Assembly (NCBI GenBank): GCA_039815825.1
Contig: JBCBYO010000016.1
Coordinates: 1-64,000 of the forward strand
Length of the DNA stretch: 64,000 nt
Direction of reading: 5' to 3'
Source of the DNA: JBCBDX01 sp039815825
Lineage (GTDB): Bacteria; Pseudomonadota; Alphaproteobacteria; Rhizobiales; Rhizobiaceae
Shown here: positions 1-9,102 of the stretch, piece by piece
How positions within the stretch are numbered: position 1 is the first letter of the stretch
How the letters are laid out: each line of letters begins with the position of its first letter
The notes under the pieces: model-generated
What the model was told of the DNA's origin: nothing
Seen by the model: the letters and a program-made list of their open reading frames with translations, nothing else
The model's database searches: none
Translations under genes and position numbers: made by a program

Positions 1-2
1 CA

Positions 3-53
3 AATGTCGAAGAAATCATCGATGCGGTGAAAGCCGTGACCTACACAGGTTGA
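3..53 (+). CDS. pdhB: Pyruvate dehydrogenase E1 beta subunit, C-terminal tail (partial)
   Basis: Only the last 16 codons and a TGA stop lie in the window; the rest is off the left edge. The tail (ending VKAVTYTG) resembles the usual end of alphaproteobacterial PdhB, and the gene sits 13 bases before the E2 gene, as in rhizobial pdhABC operons. PdhB pairs with PdhA to decarboxylate pyruvate with thiamine diphosphate. The call rests mainly on position and a short tail, so it is probable rather than proven. Confidence 0.7.
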   Translation, partial: NVEEIIDAVKAVTYTG

Positions 54-66
54 GGGGGACGATCTG

Positions 67-1452
67 ATGCCAGTTCAAATTACCATGCCAGCCCTTTCCC
101 CGACGATGGAAGAGGGCAATCTGGCCAAATGGCTCGTCAAGGAGGGTGACACTGTCGCTTCCGGTGACATTCTTGCGGAAATCGAGACCGACAAGGCGAC
201 GATGGAAGTTGAAGCCGTTGATGAGGGCACAATTGCCAAGATCCTCGTTGCGGAAGGTACCGAAGCGGTCAAGGTCAATGAAGTGATCGCGATCCTTGCC
301 GAAGAAGGTGAAGATGTGGCCGAAGCGGCGGCTTCTGGCGGTTCAGCTCTTGCACCGGCTGCGGAAACCGTGCCTGCTCCTGCGCCTGCCGGCAGTGAAA
401 GCGTTGGTTGTTCACCAGTGGTTGCCGCTGGTGGCGATAGCATTGGCGGCGCGCCCGCAGCTGTTGCTGAAGGTGGCTCTGCGGGCCCTGTTCCCGTCAA
501 AGACGGTCAAAAGGTGCCTGCCTCACCATTGGCGCGGCGCATTGCGTCTAATGCGGGTATCGATATTACGGCGATTGCCGGTTCAGGACCCAAAGGTCGG
601 ATTGTCAAACGTGATGTGGATGCAGCCCTGGCTTCCGGTACAGCGGCAGCACCTGCTGCAGCTGAAGCGCCGAAGGCAGCAGAAGCACCAAAAGCGGCTG
701 CTATGGCAGCAAGCCCAAGTGCAGATCAGGTCTTGGCGAATTTTGCCGAAGGTTCTTACGAGTTGGTCAAACACGATGGCATGCGCAAAACCATCGCCAA
801 GCGTTTGACCGAAGCCAAGCAAACCATCCCTCATTTCTATGTGTCCGTGGATTGCGAGTTGGACGCGCTGTTGGCCCTTCGCACGCAGATCAACGGTTCT
901 GCACCGATGAAGGATGAGAAACCTGCGTATAAGGTTTCCGTCAATGATATGGTCATCAAAGCGCTTGCGCTTTCGCTGCGCGATGTGCCGGATGCAAACG
1001 TGTCGTGGACTGACGATCATATGGTGATGCACAAGCATGCTGATGTGGGTGTTGCGGTATCCATTCCAGGTGGTTTGATCACGCCGATCATCCGCGCGGC
1101 GGAAGCCAAGACACTGTCAGCGATCTCCAATGAGATGAAGGATCTGGGCAAGCGCGCCAAAGATCGCAAATTGAAGCCTGAAGAGTATCAGGGCGGCACA
1201 ACTGCGGTTTCCAATATGGGCATGATGGGCGTGAAGAACTTCTCTGCCGTTGTGAACCCGCCGCATGCGACCATTTTGGCGGTCGGCGCTGGCGAACAAC
1301 GCCCGGTCGTTAAAGATGGTGCGCTAGCCATCGCGCAAGTGATGACAGTGACGCTTTCAACCGACCACCGGTGCGTTGACGGTGCGTTGGGCGCCGAACT
1401 GTTAAAAGCGTTCAAAGGCTACATTGAAAACCCGATGGGCCTGTTGGTTTGA
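67..1452 (+). CDS. pdhC: Pyruvate dehydrogenase E2, dihydrolipoamide acetyltransferase
   Basis: E2 core of the cytoplasmic pyruvate dehydrogenase complex, which moves the acetyl group from E1 to CoA. Domains in order: an N-terminal lipoyl domain (about 1-80) with the lipoylated Lys43 in ETDKATME; a long Ala/Pro/Gly linker (about 85-150); a peripheral subunit-binding domain (about 151-188); a second Ala-rich linker; and the catalytic acyltransferase domain, with the DHRxxDG motif and catalytic His434 near the end. Length (461 aa) is normal for a single-lipoyl rhizobial E2. The ATG follows a purine-rich GAGGGGG site. It is co-directional with pdhB, lpdA and lipA, so the complex and its cofactor synthesis are encoded together. 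Confidence 0.96.
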   Translation: MPVQITMPALSPTMEEGNLAKWLVKEGDTVASGDILAEIETDKATMEVEAVDEGTIAKILVAEGTEAVKVNEVIAILAEEGEDVAEAAASGGSALAPAAETVPAPAPAGSESVGCSPVVAAGGDSIGGAPAAVAEGGSAGPVPVKDGQKVPASPLARRIASNAGIDITAIAGSGPKGRIVKRDVDAALASGTAAAPAAAEAPKAAEAPKAAAMAASPSADQVLANFAEGSYELVKHDGMRKTIAKRLTEAKQTIPHFYVSVDCELDALLALRTQINGSAPMKDEKPAYKVSVNDMVIKALALSLRDVPDANVSWTDDHMVMHKHADVGVAVSIPGGLITPIIRAAEAKTLSAISNEMKDLGKRAKDRKLKPEEYQGGTTAVSNMGMMGVKNFSAVVNPPHATILAVGAGEQRPVVKDGALAIAQVMTVTLSTDHRCVDGALGAELLKAFKGYIENPMGLLV

Positions 1453-1523
1453 CACTGATCAAAGAGAGGTCGTTGTAAGGAGTTAAAGTCGGGCCATTCA
1501 ATCTGTCCATTGGGAGATGATTA

Positions 1524-1763
1524 ATGGCACACACACCGCACGAATTGGCTGAAGAGTTTCCGGAACATGTGGAGACAATGAGCCAGATGAAGCAGGGCAA
1601 CGCCCACTTCGCCAAGCTCTTTGACGAGTATCACGACGTCAACCGAGCTATTCACCGGGCGGAAACCGACATTGAACCAACCGACGATTTCAATATGGAA
1701 ACCATGCGCAAGAAGCGGATGGTTTTAAAGGACGAGATTTACGGGATGCTGACGGCCGCGTAG
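1524..1763 (+). CDS. Small DUF465 (YdcH-like) protein
   Basis: A 79-residue, highly charged, probably all-helical protein of the DUF465/YdcH family, with no signal peptide or membrane segment. The family is common in proteobacteria and has no firm function. It sits between the E2 and E3 genes, 71 bases after pdhC and 42 before lpdA, so it is probably co-transcribed with the pyruvate dehydrogenase genes. That placement does not by itself show a role in the complex. Start is the ATG with GGGAGATGA upstream. Confidence 0.85.
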   Translation: MAHTPHELAEEFPEHVETMSQMKQGNAHFAKLFDEYHDVNRAIHRAETDIEPTDDFNMETMRKKRMVLKDEIYGMLTAA

Positions 1764-1805
1764 GCATATGAGCTGCGGCGCATCCCCGAAAAAAGGAGAG
1801 GTGAC

Positions 1806-3254
1806 GTGGCTGACAATAATTATGATGTGATCATCATTGGTTCCGGGCCAGGGGGATATGTGACGGCGATCCGCGCGGCCCAGCTCGGTTTTAAAACTGC
1901 TATCGTCGAGCGCGAGCATCTGGGTGGCATTTGCCTCAACTGGGGCTGTATTCCGACCAAGGCGCTTCTCCGGTCGGCCGAGATCATGGATTTTGCCTCA
2001 CACGCCAAAAACTATGGTTTGACGCTCGAAGGCAAAATGACGGCGAAGGTTGAAGATGTCGTAGCGCGTTCGCGTGGTGTTTCTGCGCGTCTAAATGGCG
2101 GTGTCGGCTTCCTGATGAAGAAGAACAAGATCGACGTGATCTGGGGTGAAGCCAAGCTGACCGGCAAGGGCAAAATCACCGTTGGCAAGATGACGAAAGA
2201 GATCGTGCAGCCAGCGCATCCAACGCCAAAGGGTGTCAAGGGCGAGGGTGACTACACCGCCAAGCACATCATTGTTTCGACAGGTGCGCGGCCACGTGCA
2301 CTGCCCGGTATCGAGCCTGACAAAAAGCTGATCTGGACATATTTTGAGGCGATGGTGCCGCAAGAAATGCCCAAAAAGCTCGTCGTTATGGGCTCGGGTG
2401 CCATTGGGATAGAGTTTGCCAGCTTCTATAATTCGATGGGCGTTGATGTAACCGTCGTTGAACTGATGCCGAACATCATGCCGGTTGAGGATGAAGAGAT
2501 TTCAGGCATGGCCCGCAAGCAGCTCGAAAAGCATGGCTTGAAAATCATCACCGAGGCCAAAGTGACCAAGGTGGATAAGAAAGCCAATTCGATCGTTGCT
2601 CATGTGGAAGGAAAAGACGGCAAAGTGACGCCAATTGAAGCGGATCGTCTAATTTCAGCCGTCGGTGTCCAGGGCAATATCGAGGGCTTGGGCCTTGAGG
2701 AATTGGGGATTAAGACTGATCGCGGTTGCATTGTGATCGATGGCTATGGCCGCACGAACGTCGAGGGCATTTACGCTATTGGCGACGTCGCCGGACCGCC
2801 TATGCTGGCGCACAAGGCTGAGCACGAAGGCGTTATATGCATTGAAAAGATCGCCGGTGTGCCAGGTGTTCATCCGATGGAAAAAGACAAAATTCCGGGC
2901 TGTACTTATTGCCATCCGCAGGTCGCATCCGTCGGGCTGACGGAAAAAGCTGCGAAGGAAAAGGGCCATAAGTTGAAGGTTGGTCGTTTCTCCTTCGGCG
3001 CCAACGGTAAGGCTATCGCGCTTGGCGAAGACTATGGCATGATCAAAACAATCTTTGACGCCGAAACCGGCCAACTTCTCGGCGCGCACATGGTTGGCGC
3101 TGAAGTGACAGAGCTCATTCAAGGCTTTGTCGTTGCAATGGGTTTAGAGACGACAGAAGAAGAGCTCATGCATACTGTCTTCCCGCATCCGACACTGTCG
3201 GAAATGATGAAAGAAAGTGTGCTGGACGCCTACGGACGTGCGCTAAACGCATAG
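1806..3254 (+). CDS. lpdA: Dihydrolipoyl dehydrogenase (E3)
   Basis: FAD enzyme that reoxidises dihydrolipoamide of the 2-oxoacid dehydrogenase complexes and passes electrons to NAD+. Visible parts: N-terminal FAD site (GSGPGGY, about 12-18), redox-active disulfide C43-x4-C48 in CLNWGC, a second nucleotide-binding fold with GSGAIGIEF near residue 198, and the C-terminal catalytic dyad motif HPTLSE with His461 and Glu466. The 482 aa length and a Lys/Pro-rich insertion around residues 125-150 fit the E3 encoded next to pdhC in alphaproteobacteria. The start is GTG, set by an AAGGAGAGG site just upstream. Confidence 0.96.
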   Translation: MADNNYDVIIIGSGPGGYVTAIRAAQLGFKTAIVEREHLGGICLNWGCIPTKALLRSAEIMDFASHAKNYGLTLEGKMTAKVEDVVARSRGVSARLNGGVGFLMKKNKIDVIWGEAKLTGKGKITVGKMTKEIVQPAHPTPKGVKGEGDYTAKHIIVSTGARPRALPGIEPDKKLIWTYFEAMVPQEMPKKLVVMGSGAIGIEFASFYNSMGVDVTVVELMPNIMPVEDEEISGMARKQLEKHGLKIITEAKVTKVDKKANSIVAHVEGKDGKVTPIEADRLISAVGVQGNIEGLGLEELGIKTDRGCIVIDGYGRTNVEGIYAIGDVAGPPMLAHKAEHEGVICIEKIAGVPGVHPMEKDKIPGCTYCHPQVASVGLTEKAAKEKGHKLKVGRFSFGANGKAIALGEDYGMIKTIFDAETGQLLGAHMVGAEVTELIQGFVVAMGLETTEEELMHTVFPHPTLSEMMKESVLDAYGRALNA

Positions 3255-3341
3255 CGCGCCAACGTATGTGAGCTTGCTTGTAGGGTTTTGTAGTTTTCCT
3301 ATATTTATATCGGTTGGGAACAAACGAAGAGGGTTGTTGGG

Positions 3342-3593
3342 ATGGACGCTAAGGCGCTTGTGATTATGGGTATAATCGGCATCGTTGCCGGTTTTCTGGC
3401 GAGCCTTGTGGTCGGCGGTGCAGGTGGCCTTTTGGGCTATTTGATCGCTGGCGTACTTGGTGCGTTTGTAGGTGGTTTTGTTTTCAACGCGCTGGGTATC
3501 AAGCTTAGCGTCGGGAACCCCGTGGTCAGTCAAATTATCACATCGACGGTTGGTGCAATGATTGTCATTATCATTGCGCGTTTCATCACATAA
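3342..3593 (+). CDS. GlsB/YeaQ/YmgE family small membrane protein
   Basis: An 83-residue, almost entirely hydrophobic protein with three predicted membrane segments and glycine-rich stretches (GFLASLVVGG, GGLLGYLIAG), typical of the GlsB/YeaQ/YmgE family, also named transglycosylase-associated. Members are often stress-induced; their biochemical role is not established. It lies between lpdA and lipA with 87 bases before it and 20 after, so it may be read through with the lipoate genes. ATG start with GAAGAGGG upstream. Confidence 0.85.
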   Translation: MDAKALVIMGIIGIVAGFLASLVVGGAGGLLGYLIAGVLGAFVGGFVFNALGIKLSVGNPVVSQIITSTVGAMIVIIIARFIT

Positions 3594-3613
3594 CAGGTGG
3601 TTCGGAGCCAGAC

Positions 3614-4579
3614 GTGGTTACAATTCTCGACACAAAACGTCCTGCGGGCAAAGCGCGTCACCCTGAAAAGGCGCACCGTCCTGACAATATCACGCAGCTG
3701 AAGAAGCCCGACTGGATCCGGGTCAAGGCACCGGTTTCCAAGGGTTTTCATGAAACCAATGAGATTGTTCAAAAGAACAATTTGGTGACAGTGTGCGGTG
3801 AGGCGGGTTGCCCGAACATTGGCGAATGCTGGGATCAGAAGCACGCTTCATTCATGATCATGGGTGAGATCTGCACCCGCGCGTGTGCGTTCTGTAATGT
3901 GGCAACCGGCGTCCCATCCAGCCTTGATAGCCAAGAGCCCTACAATGTGGCGCAAGCCGTCAAGCAGATGGGTCTGAACCATGTGGTCATCACCTCGGTT
4001 GATCGCGATGATTTGGATGATGGTGGCGCGCAGCACTTCGTTGAAACAATTGCAGCGATCCGTGAGCACTCACCAACCACAACGGTTGAAATTTTGACGC
4101 CTGATTTTTTGCGCAAAGATGGAGCGTTGGAAAAGGTCGTTGCGGCCAAGCCCGACGTTTTCAACCACAATATGGAAACAGTTCCAGGCAATTATCTGAC
4201 CGTTCGGCCTGGTGCCCGCTACTTCCACTCCATACGCCTTCTTCAGCGGGTCAAGGAATTGGATCCAACGATTTTCACGAAATCCGGGATCATGGTGGGC
4301 TTGGGCGAGACCCGTAATGAAGTTCTCCAATTAATGGACGATTTGCGGACTGCTGATGTCGATTTCATTACGATTGGGCAGTATTTGCAGCCGACCAAGA
4401 AGCACCACCAAGTGATGGATTTTGTTACGCCTGATGAGTTCAAGTCCTACGAGCAAATTGCTTACACAAAAGGGTTTTTAATGGTGTCAGCTTCACCTTT
4501 GACGCGGTCGTCGCATCATGCGGGTGATGATTTTGCGAAATTACGCGCGGCGCGTGAAGCCAAATTGGCGCAGGCCTGA
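3614..4579 (+). CDS. lipA: Lipoyl synthase
   Basis: Radical S-adenosylmethionine enzyme that inserts two sulfurs into protein-bound octanoyl groups to make the lipoyl cofactor used by PdhC and related E2 proteins. Both iron-sulfur sites are present: the auxiliary cluster cysteines C61, C66 and C72 (C-x4-C-x5-C) and the radical SAM triad C87-x3-C91-x2-C94. The conserved C-terminal region with RSSHHA is also seen. 321 aa is normal. The start is GTG at 3614 after CGGAGCC. Its position beside pdhC and lpdA couples cofactor synthesis to its main clients. Confidence 0.96.
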   Translation: MVTILDTKRPAGKARHPEKAHRPDNITQLKKPDWIRVKAPVSKGFHETNEIVQKNNLVTVCGEAGCPNIGECWDQKHASFMIMGEICTRACAFCNVATGVPSSLDSQEPYNVAQAVKQMGLNHVVITSVDRDDLDDGGAQHFVETIAAIREHSPTTTVEILTPDFLRKDGALEKVVAAKPDVFNHNMETVPGNYLTVRPGARYFHSIRLLQRVKELDPTIFTKSGIMVGLGETRNEVLQLMDDLRTADVDFITIGQYLQPTKKHHQVMDFVTPDEFKSYEQIAYTKGFLMVSASPLTRSSHHAGDDFAKLRAAREAKLAQA

Positions 4580-4609
4580 TCCGGCCTAGGCGATTTTCGT
4601 AGCAACGGT

Positions 4610-5065
4610 ATGCCCAAGTTTGAAAGCACACGGCCGGTGAAACACACCGCAACCGATATGTTTGCCCTGGTGGCGGATATAGAGCGCTATCCCGAGTTCG
4701 TTCCGCTTTGCGAAGCGTTGCTGGTTCGAGACCGTAGAGAGCGCGACGGAAAGGCCGTGGTCGTCGCTGACATGACCGTAGGGTATAAATCGATCCGTGA
4801 GACATTCACGAGCCAAGTGCATCTTGATCCGTCAGTTAATCGGATCCAAGCGACTTATCTTGATGGCCCTTTCAAGCATTTGGACAATCGCTGGCACTTC
4901 ACTGATCTTCCCAAAGGCGGTTGTGACGTGCATTTTTATATCGAATATGAATTCAAGAACCGCATGCTTGGTGCGCTAATGGGCACGATGTTTGATCGGG
5001 CATTTCGCAAGTTTTCTTCGGCTTTTGAAGCGCGCGCTGATGCGCTTTACCGAGGTGACGCCTGA
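4610..5065 (+). CDS. COQ10/RatA-type coenzyme Q-binding START-domain protein
   Basis: A 151-residue single-domain START/SRPBCC protein. The N-terminus (FALVADIERYPEFVPLC) is diagnostic of the family that includes yeast COQ10 and bacterial RatA. Members bind coenzyme Q or similar lipids and help quinone reach the respiratory chain; RatA in E. coli was described as an inhibitor of ribosome subunit association. In alphaproteobacteria this gene usually follows lipA, as here (30 bases), and a ubiquinone role is the more likely one. It faces pncC at its 3' end. Confidence 0.88.
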   Translation: MPKFESTRPVKHTATDMFALVADIERYPEFVPLCEALLVRDRRERDGKAVVVADMTVGYKSIRETFTSQVHLDPSVNRIQATYLDGPFKHLDNRWHFTDLPKGGCDVHFYIEYEFKNRMLGALMGTMFDRAFRKFSSAFEARADALYRGDA

Positions 5066-5077
5066 ACCCACGCTAAG

Positions 5078-5629
5078 TTAGGCGTGTCCGGCGATTTCAG
5101 GCTCGCCATCCGTGGAAGTACGGCTTTCGAGCGTATCGAGCATGATTTCCAGCGCATAAAGCACCGTATGGTGACGAATATAGGCGCGTCCATTGTCGTC
5201 GAACTGACATGATGTCGCCAAGGTCGGCGCCCAGGCGCTTGCGCAGGCAAACCAGACGAGACCGACTGGCTTATCAGGGGTGCCACCGCCTGGTCCTGCA
5301 ACGCCAGTAACGGCAATAGCCATGTCTGCATTGGAGTGCGCAAGCGCTCCCTCCGCCATGGCGGTCGCGACTGTTTCGGAGACCGCGCCATTGCGTTCTA
5401 TGTCGTCTGAGGAAACGCCAAGCATCTCCGCCTTTGCTTCGTTTGAGTATGTTACAAAACCACGATCCAGGAGGGCCGACGATCCAGCGACATCGGTGAT
5501 TGCCCCTGCGATCATGCCGCCCGTGCAGCTTTCGGCGGTTGCAATCATGATACCAGCTGCCGAACCGCGCTCAAGTAGCGCTTCGGCCCGGGCAAAAATC
5601 GGGTCTTCAATCAATGCATCATCTGCCAT
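5078..5629 (-). CDS. pncC: CinA C-terminal-type nicotinamide-nucleotide amidase
   Basis: A 183-residue stand-alone CinA C-terminal domain, which in characterised relatives hydrolyses nicotinamide mononucleotide to nicotinate mononucleotide and ammonia, recycling the pyridine ring for NAD synthesis. Family hallmarks are TAESCTGG (about 30-37), the Ser/Tyr region FVTYSNEAK, and AVTGVAGPGGGTPDKPVG. The N-terminal MoaB-like domain of full CinA is absent, as in many alphaproteobacteria. Its ATG overlaps the ispDF stop by one base (TGATG), so the two are translationally coupled. Confidence 0.93.
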   Translation of the reverse strand: MADDALIEDPIFARAEALLERGSAAGIMIATAESCTGGMIAGAITDVAGSSALLDRGFVTYSNEAKAEMLGVSSDDIERNGAVSETVATAMAEGALAHSNADMAIAVTGVAGPGGGTPDKPVGLVWFACASAWAPTLATSCQFDDNGRAYIRHHTVLYALEIMLDTLESRTSTDGEPEIAGHA

Positions 5630-6834
5630 CAGGCGTACCTCACACTAGCGGTTGCCATGGCGCACATGCCTTCTTCGCGCCCGATGAACCCCATTTTCTC
5701 ATTGGTTGTCGCCTTTACCGAACAGCGATCGACAGCGATACCGCACAATTGTGCCAGCTGTTCGCGCATTTTCATGCGGTGTGGACCAATTTTTGGCGTT
5801 TCACAGATTAGCGTCACATCGACGTTCAGGACTGTGCCGCCGCGTTCGGCAACAATACGGACGGCCTCGCGCAAAAATACATGGCTTTCCGCCGCCTTCC
5901 ATTTCGGATCGCTAGGCGGGAAGTGATCACCAATATCACCAGCTGCGCATGTGGCGAGTAACGCGTCGGTAAGCGCATGCAAACCAACATCGGCGTCTGA
6001 ATGCCCAAGGAGGCTTTTGTTATGAGGTACTTCTATTCCGCATAGCATAACATGATCGCCTGTGGTGAACCGGTGAACATCATAGCCGTGGCCGGTGCGT
6101 ATATCCGGCGTCGCCGGAGATGCATTCTCATTCATCTTTATGATTTTCTCCGCCCGCTCAAAATCAGCCGCATAGGTAAGTTTGAAATTATCTTTCTCAC
6201 CGACAATCGTGCGTACATTTTTCCCATACCACTCAAAGATGGATGAATCGTCCGTGAAACTTTCCTCTACCGCGCTGGCTGCCTCATGGGCCTCGATGAT
6301 CGCACCCAGCGGGAACATCTGCGGTGTTTGGGCGGTGGAAAGGTTGGTTCTGGGGATTGTTTCGGCAACCAGATCACCGTCAACGCGCTTGATCGTATCT
6401 GCAATGGGTAGAACCGGTAGAACGCCGTTTTCGGGATGATTTGCAGCTTCTTCAGTCAACGTGTCGAGCAGTGCGGTTGAAACAAATGGGCGTGCCGCAT
6501 CGTGTATCATCACATAGGTCGGGGGCTCGGCGATCGCCGAAAGTGCCCTGAGGCCGAGAAAAACTGAGGACTGCCGTGTGTCGCCTCCGGGGGTGGTGTG
6601 AGGACTAAATCCGCTTTCAGCAAACGCCTGATCTACTTGATCGGCATCATCGGCATGGCGAACGATGACGATGTTTTCCGGGTCGATCCGCTTAGAAAGC
6701 GCCTCAAATGTTTTGAGCAAAACCGTTTTGCCGGCAAGTTCGTGAAATTGTTTTGGGCCACTCAAGCCGGAACGGGATCCACGGCCAGCGGCGACAATAA
6801 CGGCGCCTATGCTGTTGTCATCGCTTGGACTCAT
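5629..6834 (-). CDS. ispDF: Bifunctional IspD/IspF isoprenoid enzyme
   Basis: A fusion of two non-consecutive enzymes of the methylerythritol phosphate pathway. The IspD part (about 1-230) is a cytidylyltransferase that makes CDP-methylerythritol, with the nucleotide-binding loop AAGRGSRSG. The IspF part (about 240-401) is the cyclodiphosphate synthase, with the metal ligands in DVHRF and the conserved GHSDADVGLHALTDALL. Fused IspDF of about 400 aa is characteristic of alphaproteobacteria and some epsilonproteobacteria. It is divergent from dusB with an 88-base gap and coupled to pncC by a one-base overlap. Confidence 0.96.
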   Translation of the reverse strand: MSPSDDNSIGAVIVAAGRGSRSGLSGPKQFHELAGKTVLLKTFEALSKRIDPENIVIVRHADDADQVDQAFAESGFSPHTTPGGDTRQSSVFLGLRALSAIAEPPTYVMIHDAARPFVSTALLDTLTEEAANHPENGVLPVLPIADTIKRVDGDLVAETIPRTNLSTAQTPQMFPLGAIIEAHEAASAVEESFTDDSSIFEWYGKNVRTIVGEKDNFKLTYAADFERAEKIIKMNENASPATPDIRTGHGYDVHRFTTGDHVMLCGIEVPHNKSLLGHSDADVGLHALTDALLATCAAGDIGDHFPPSDPKWKAAESHVFLREAVRIVAERGGTVLNVDVTLICETPKIGPHRMKMREQLAQLCGIAVDRCSVKATTNEKMGFIGREEGMCAMATASVRYA

Positions 6835-6946
6835 AGCGCTCTCAGAGACAAGTGAGTTTCATGAGCCGTCCGCATACGCGTGAAATCTAAACTCTGCAAT
6901 AATTTGGCATTGTTTAATCCTTGTGCATTTGCTGATGTTGCCTAAA

Positions 6947-7966
6947 ATGATGGCAATGATTGTTGATTTATCACAGCCCATCGATGTCGGATCGGTGCGG
7001 TTACGCAATAGAGTTTTCCTCGCGCCGCTTTCAGGCGTGAGCGATTTGCCGTTCCGAAAATTGGCTTGGCGCCACGGCGCGGGGCTGGTGGTTACGGAAA
7101 TGATTGCAAGCCGCGAGTTTTGCAAAGAAACCCGCCAATCCAAGCAGCGCGCGCTTTTTCCAGATGATGGTTCGCCACGTGTCATGCAGCTGGCGGGCAC
7201 AGAACCCAGATGGATGGGCGAGGCCGCTCTCTTGGCAGTTGATCAGGGCGCGCAGATTATTGACATCAACATGGGATGTCCGGCGAAGAAGGTGATCGGT
7301 GTCCAGTCCGGTTCTGCGCTGATGCGCGATCTCGATCACGCCATGACGCTTGTGGAAGCGACCGTTGCAGCTGTCAGCATTCCGGTCACGCTTAAGATGC
7401 GTCTCGGTTGGTCACGCGACACCATGAACGCACCGGAACTTGCCCGGCGCGCGGTGGATGCCGGTGTCAAAATGATCACTGTACACGGTCGTACCCGTGA
7501 ACAGTTTTATGAAGGGTCTGCCGACTGGCAAGCCATTGCGCCCGTGCGCGATGCCATCGGCCCCGATTTGCCACTCGTGGTGAACGGCGACATTGTTTGT
7601 AAAGAGACGGCGCAATCAGCGTTGGAAATGTCAGGCGCCGATGCAGTTATGGTGGGCCGCGTGGCCTGCGGCCAGCCTTGGATGCCAGGTTTGATTGCGA
7701 GCATGCCGGACGGCATACCGAAGCCGGATGAATATGCCGACTATATCGTCGCGCATTATGACCAGATCCTCGAGCACTATGGCGAGCCGACCGGGATCCG
7801 GAACGCGCGCAAGCACCTTGGCTGGTATCTGGAAAAGCTGAACCCGGATGCGCGTGCTTTATTTGGCGGCGAAATTTTGCGCAGCAAAGATGCGCAACTG
7901 GTACGAAATCTGCTTCGAAGAGCCTTTGAGGCTTCGATCCAGAATACGACTCAAAGGGCGGCGTAA
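6947..7966 (+). CDS. dusB: tRNA-dihydrouridine synthase DusB (NifR3-like)
   Basis: FMN enzyme that reduces specific uridines in tRNA. Typical signatures are APLSGVSDLPFR near the N-terminus, INMGCPAKKV with the catalytic cysteine region, MRLGW, and HGRTREQFY. In alphaproteobacteria this gene is called nifR3 and heads the ntrBC operon, as here. Several in-frame starts cluster at the 5' end (GTG 6923; ATG 6935, 6947, 6950, 6956). I chose the ATG at 6947, because the first residues of the longest form add nothing family-like; no strong ribosome site separates them. The stop overlaps the ntrB ATG by one base (TAATG). Confidence 0.93.
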   Translation: MMAMIVDLSQPIDVGSVRLRNRVFLAPLSGVSDLPFRKLAWRHGAGLVVTEMIASREFCKETRQSKQRALFPDDGSPRVMQLAGTEPRWMGEAALLAVDQGAQIIDINMGCPAKKVIGVQSGSALMRDLDHAMTLVEATVAAVSIPVTLKMRLGWSRDTMNAPELARRAVDAGVKMITVHGRTREQFYEGSADWQAIAPVRDAIGPDLPLVVNGDIVCKETAQSALEMSGADAVMVGRVACGQPWMPGLIASMPDGIPKPDEYADYIVAHYDQILEHYGEPTGIRNARKHLGWYLEKLNPDARALFGGEILRSKDAQLVRNLLRRAFEASIQNTTQRAA

Positions 7967-9102
7967 TGGGGAAAAGTGGAAGTAAGAACGAAGCGAATGC
8001 GCGGTTGGTACTCGACACTATAAGAGATGCGGTTCTTATGGTTGATAGTCAGAACCGAATTACGCATGCGAACCTGACGGCCGAGTATTTTTTCTCCATT
8101 TCTACTAAACAATTATCGCGGATGCGGCTTGATGAGTTGATACCATTTTCAAGCCCGCTTCTGTCGCTGATCGATCAGGTGCGCACCGGCGATGCCTCGG
8201 TCAATGAGTATCGGGTGGATTTGGGATCGCCGCGCATGGAGCGCGAAAGGTCGGTTGATATCCATGTCACACCGGTGGTTGAAGAAGCGGGCTCCTTGGT
8301 CATCGCGTTAAGAGAGCGGACCATGGCCGACAAATTCGACCAACAGTTGACCCACCGCAGTGCCGCGCGCTCGGTAACCGGTCTGGCCGCAATGCTGGGA
8401 CATGAGATCAAAAACCCGCTCTCGGGCATAAGGGGCGCGGCTCAATTGTTAGAGGCCAATGCAAGCGATGACGATCGTGCGCTCACTCAGCTAATCAGGG
8501 CCGAGACCGACCGGATCGTGCAGTTGGTCGACAAAATGGAAGTGTTTTCTGACGAGCGCCCGATCGACCGTGAACCTGTCAATATTCACGTAGTACTGAA
8601 TCGGGTGATTAGTGTTGCGAAACCCGGCTTTGCGAGCCATGTGAAGTTTCATGAGGCCTTCGATCCGTCGCTGCCGCCAGTCCTTGGCAATATGGATCAG
8701 CTGATTCAGGTGTTCATCAATCTGGTGAAGAATGCGGCTGAAGCTTGCCTTGACCGCGACAAGCCGGAGATAACCTTGCGCACGTCTTTTCGGCCGGGTG
8801 TTAGATTGATGGTACCGGGCGCCAATGAGCGTGTTTCCTTGCCGCTTGAGTTCACTGTTGAAGATAATGGGCCTGGCGTGCCTGAAGATATTCGCCGCCA
8901 TATGTTTGATCCATTCATCACAACAAAAACAAACGGCTCTGGCTTGGGACTAGCGTTGGTTGCGAAAATCGTCGGCGACCATGGCGGAATCATCGAGTGT
9001 GAAAGCGAGCCAAATCGTACGCAATTCCGGGTGCTTATGCCGAAAGTGCCATCGGGTTTCGAAGTGCCCAGTGAAGATACAAGAGAGATGGAAGCGTCAT
9101 GA
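7966..9102 (+). CDS. ntrB: Nitrogen regulation sensor histidine kinase NtrB
   Basis: Cytoplasmic two-component kinase/phosphatase that, in characterised systems, senses nitrogen status through PII and controls NtrC. It has an N-terminal PAS domain (about 15-115), a dimerisation and phosphoacceptor domain with His146 in the box GHEIKNPL, and a C-terminal ATPase domain with N-box (NLVKNAAEA), DNGPG and GSGLGLALV. No membrane segments are seen. 378 aa is the usual length. It overlaps dusB by one base and ntrC by four (ATGA), which supports one operon and translational coupling. Confidence 0.95.
   Translation: MGKSGSKNEANARLVLDTIRDAVLMVDSQNRITHANLTAEYFFSISTKQLSRMRLDELIPFSSPLLSLIDQVRTGDASVNEYRVDLGSPRMERERSVDIHVTPVVEEAGSLVIALRERTMADKFDQQLTHRSAARSVTGLAAMLGHEIKNPLSGIRGAAQLLEANASDDDRALTQLIRAETDRIVQLVDKMEVFSDERPIDREPVNIHVVLNRVISVAKPGFASHVKFHEAFDPSLPPVLGNMDQLIQVFINLVKNAAEACLDRDKPEITLRTSFRPGVRLMVPGANERVSLPLEFTVEDNGPGVPEDIRRHMFDPFITTKTNGSGLGLALVAKIVGDHGGIIECESEPNRTQFRVLMPKVPSGFEVPSEDTREMEAS

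Noticed and set aside
75..500. Long antisense frame within pdhC rich in Ala and Pro
   Set aside because: It is the shadow of the Ala/Pro/Gly linker of PdhC in a GC-rich codon pattern, with no family-like features.
6911..6940. Possible sigma-54 promoter upstream of dusB (TTGGCATTG...)
   Set aside because: It has a TGGCA -24-like element but no GC/TTGC at the required distance downstream.
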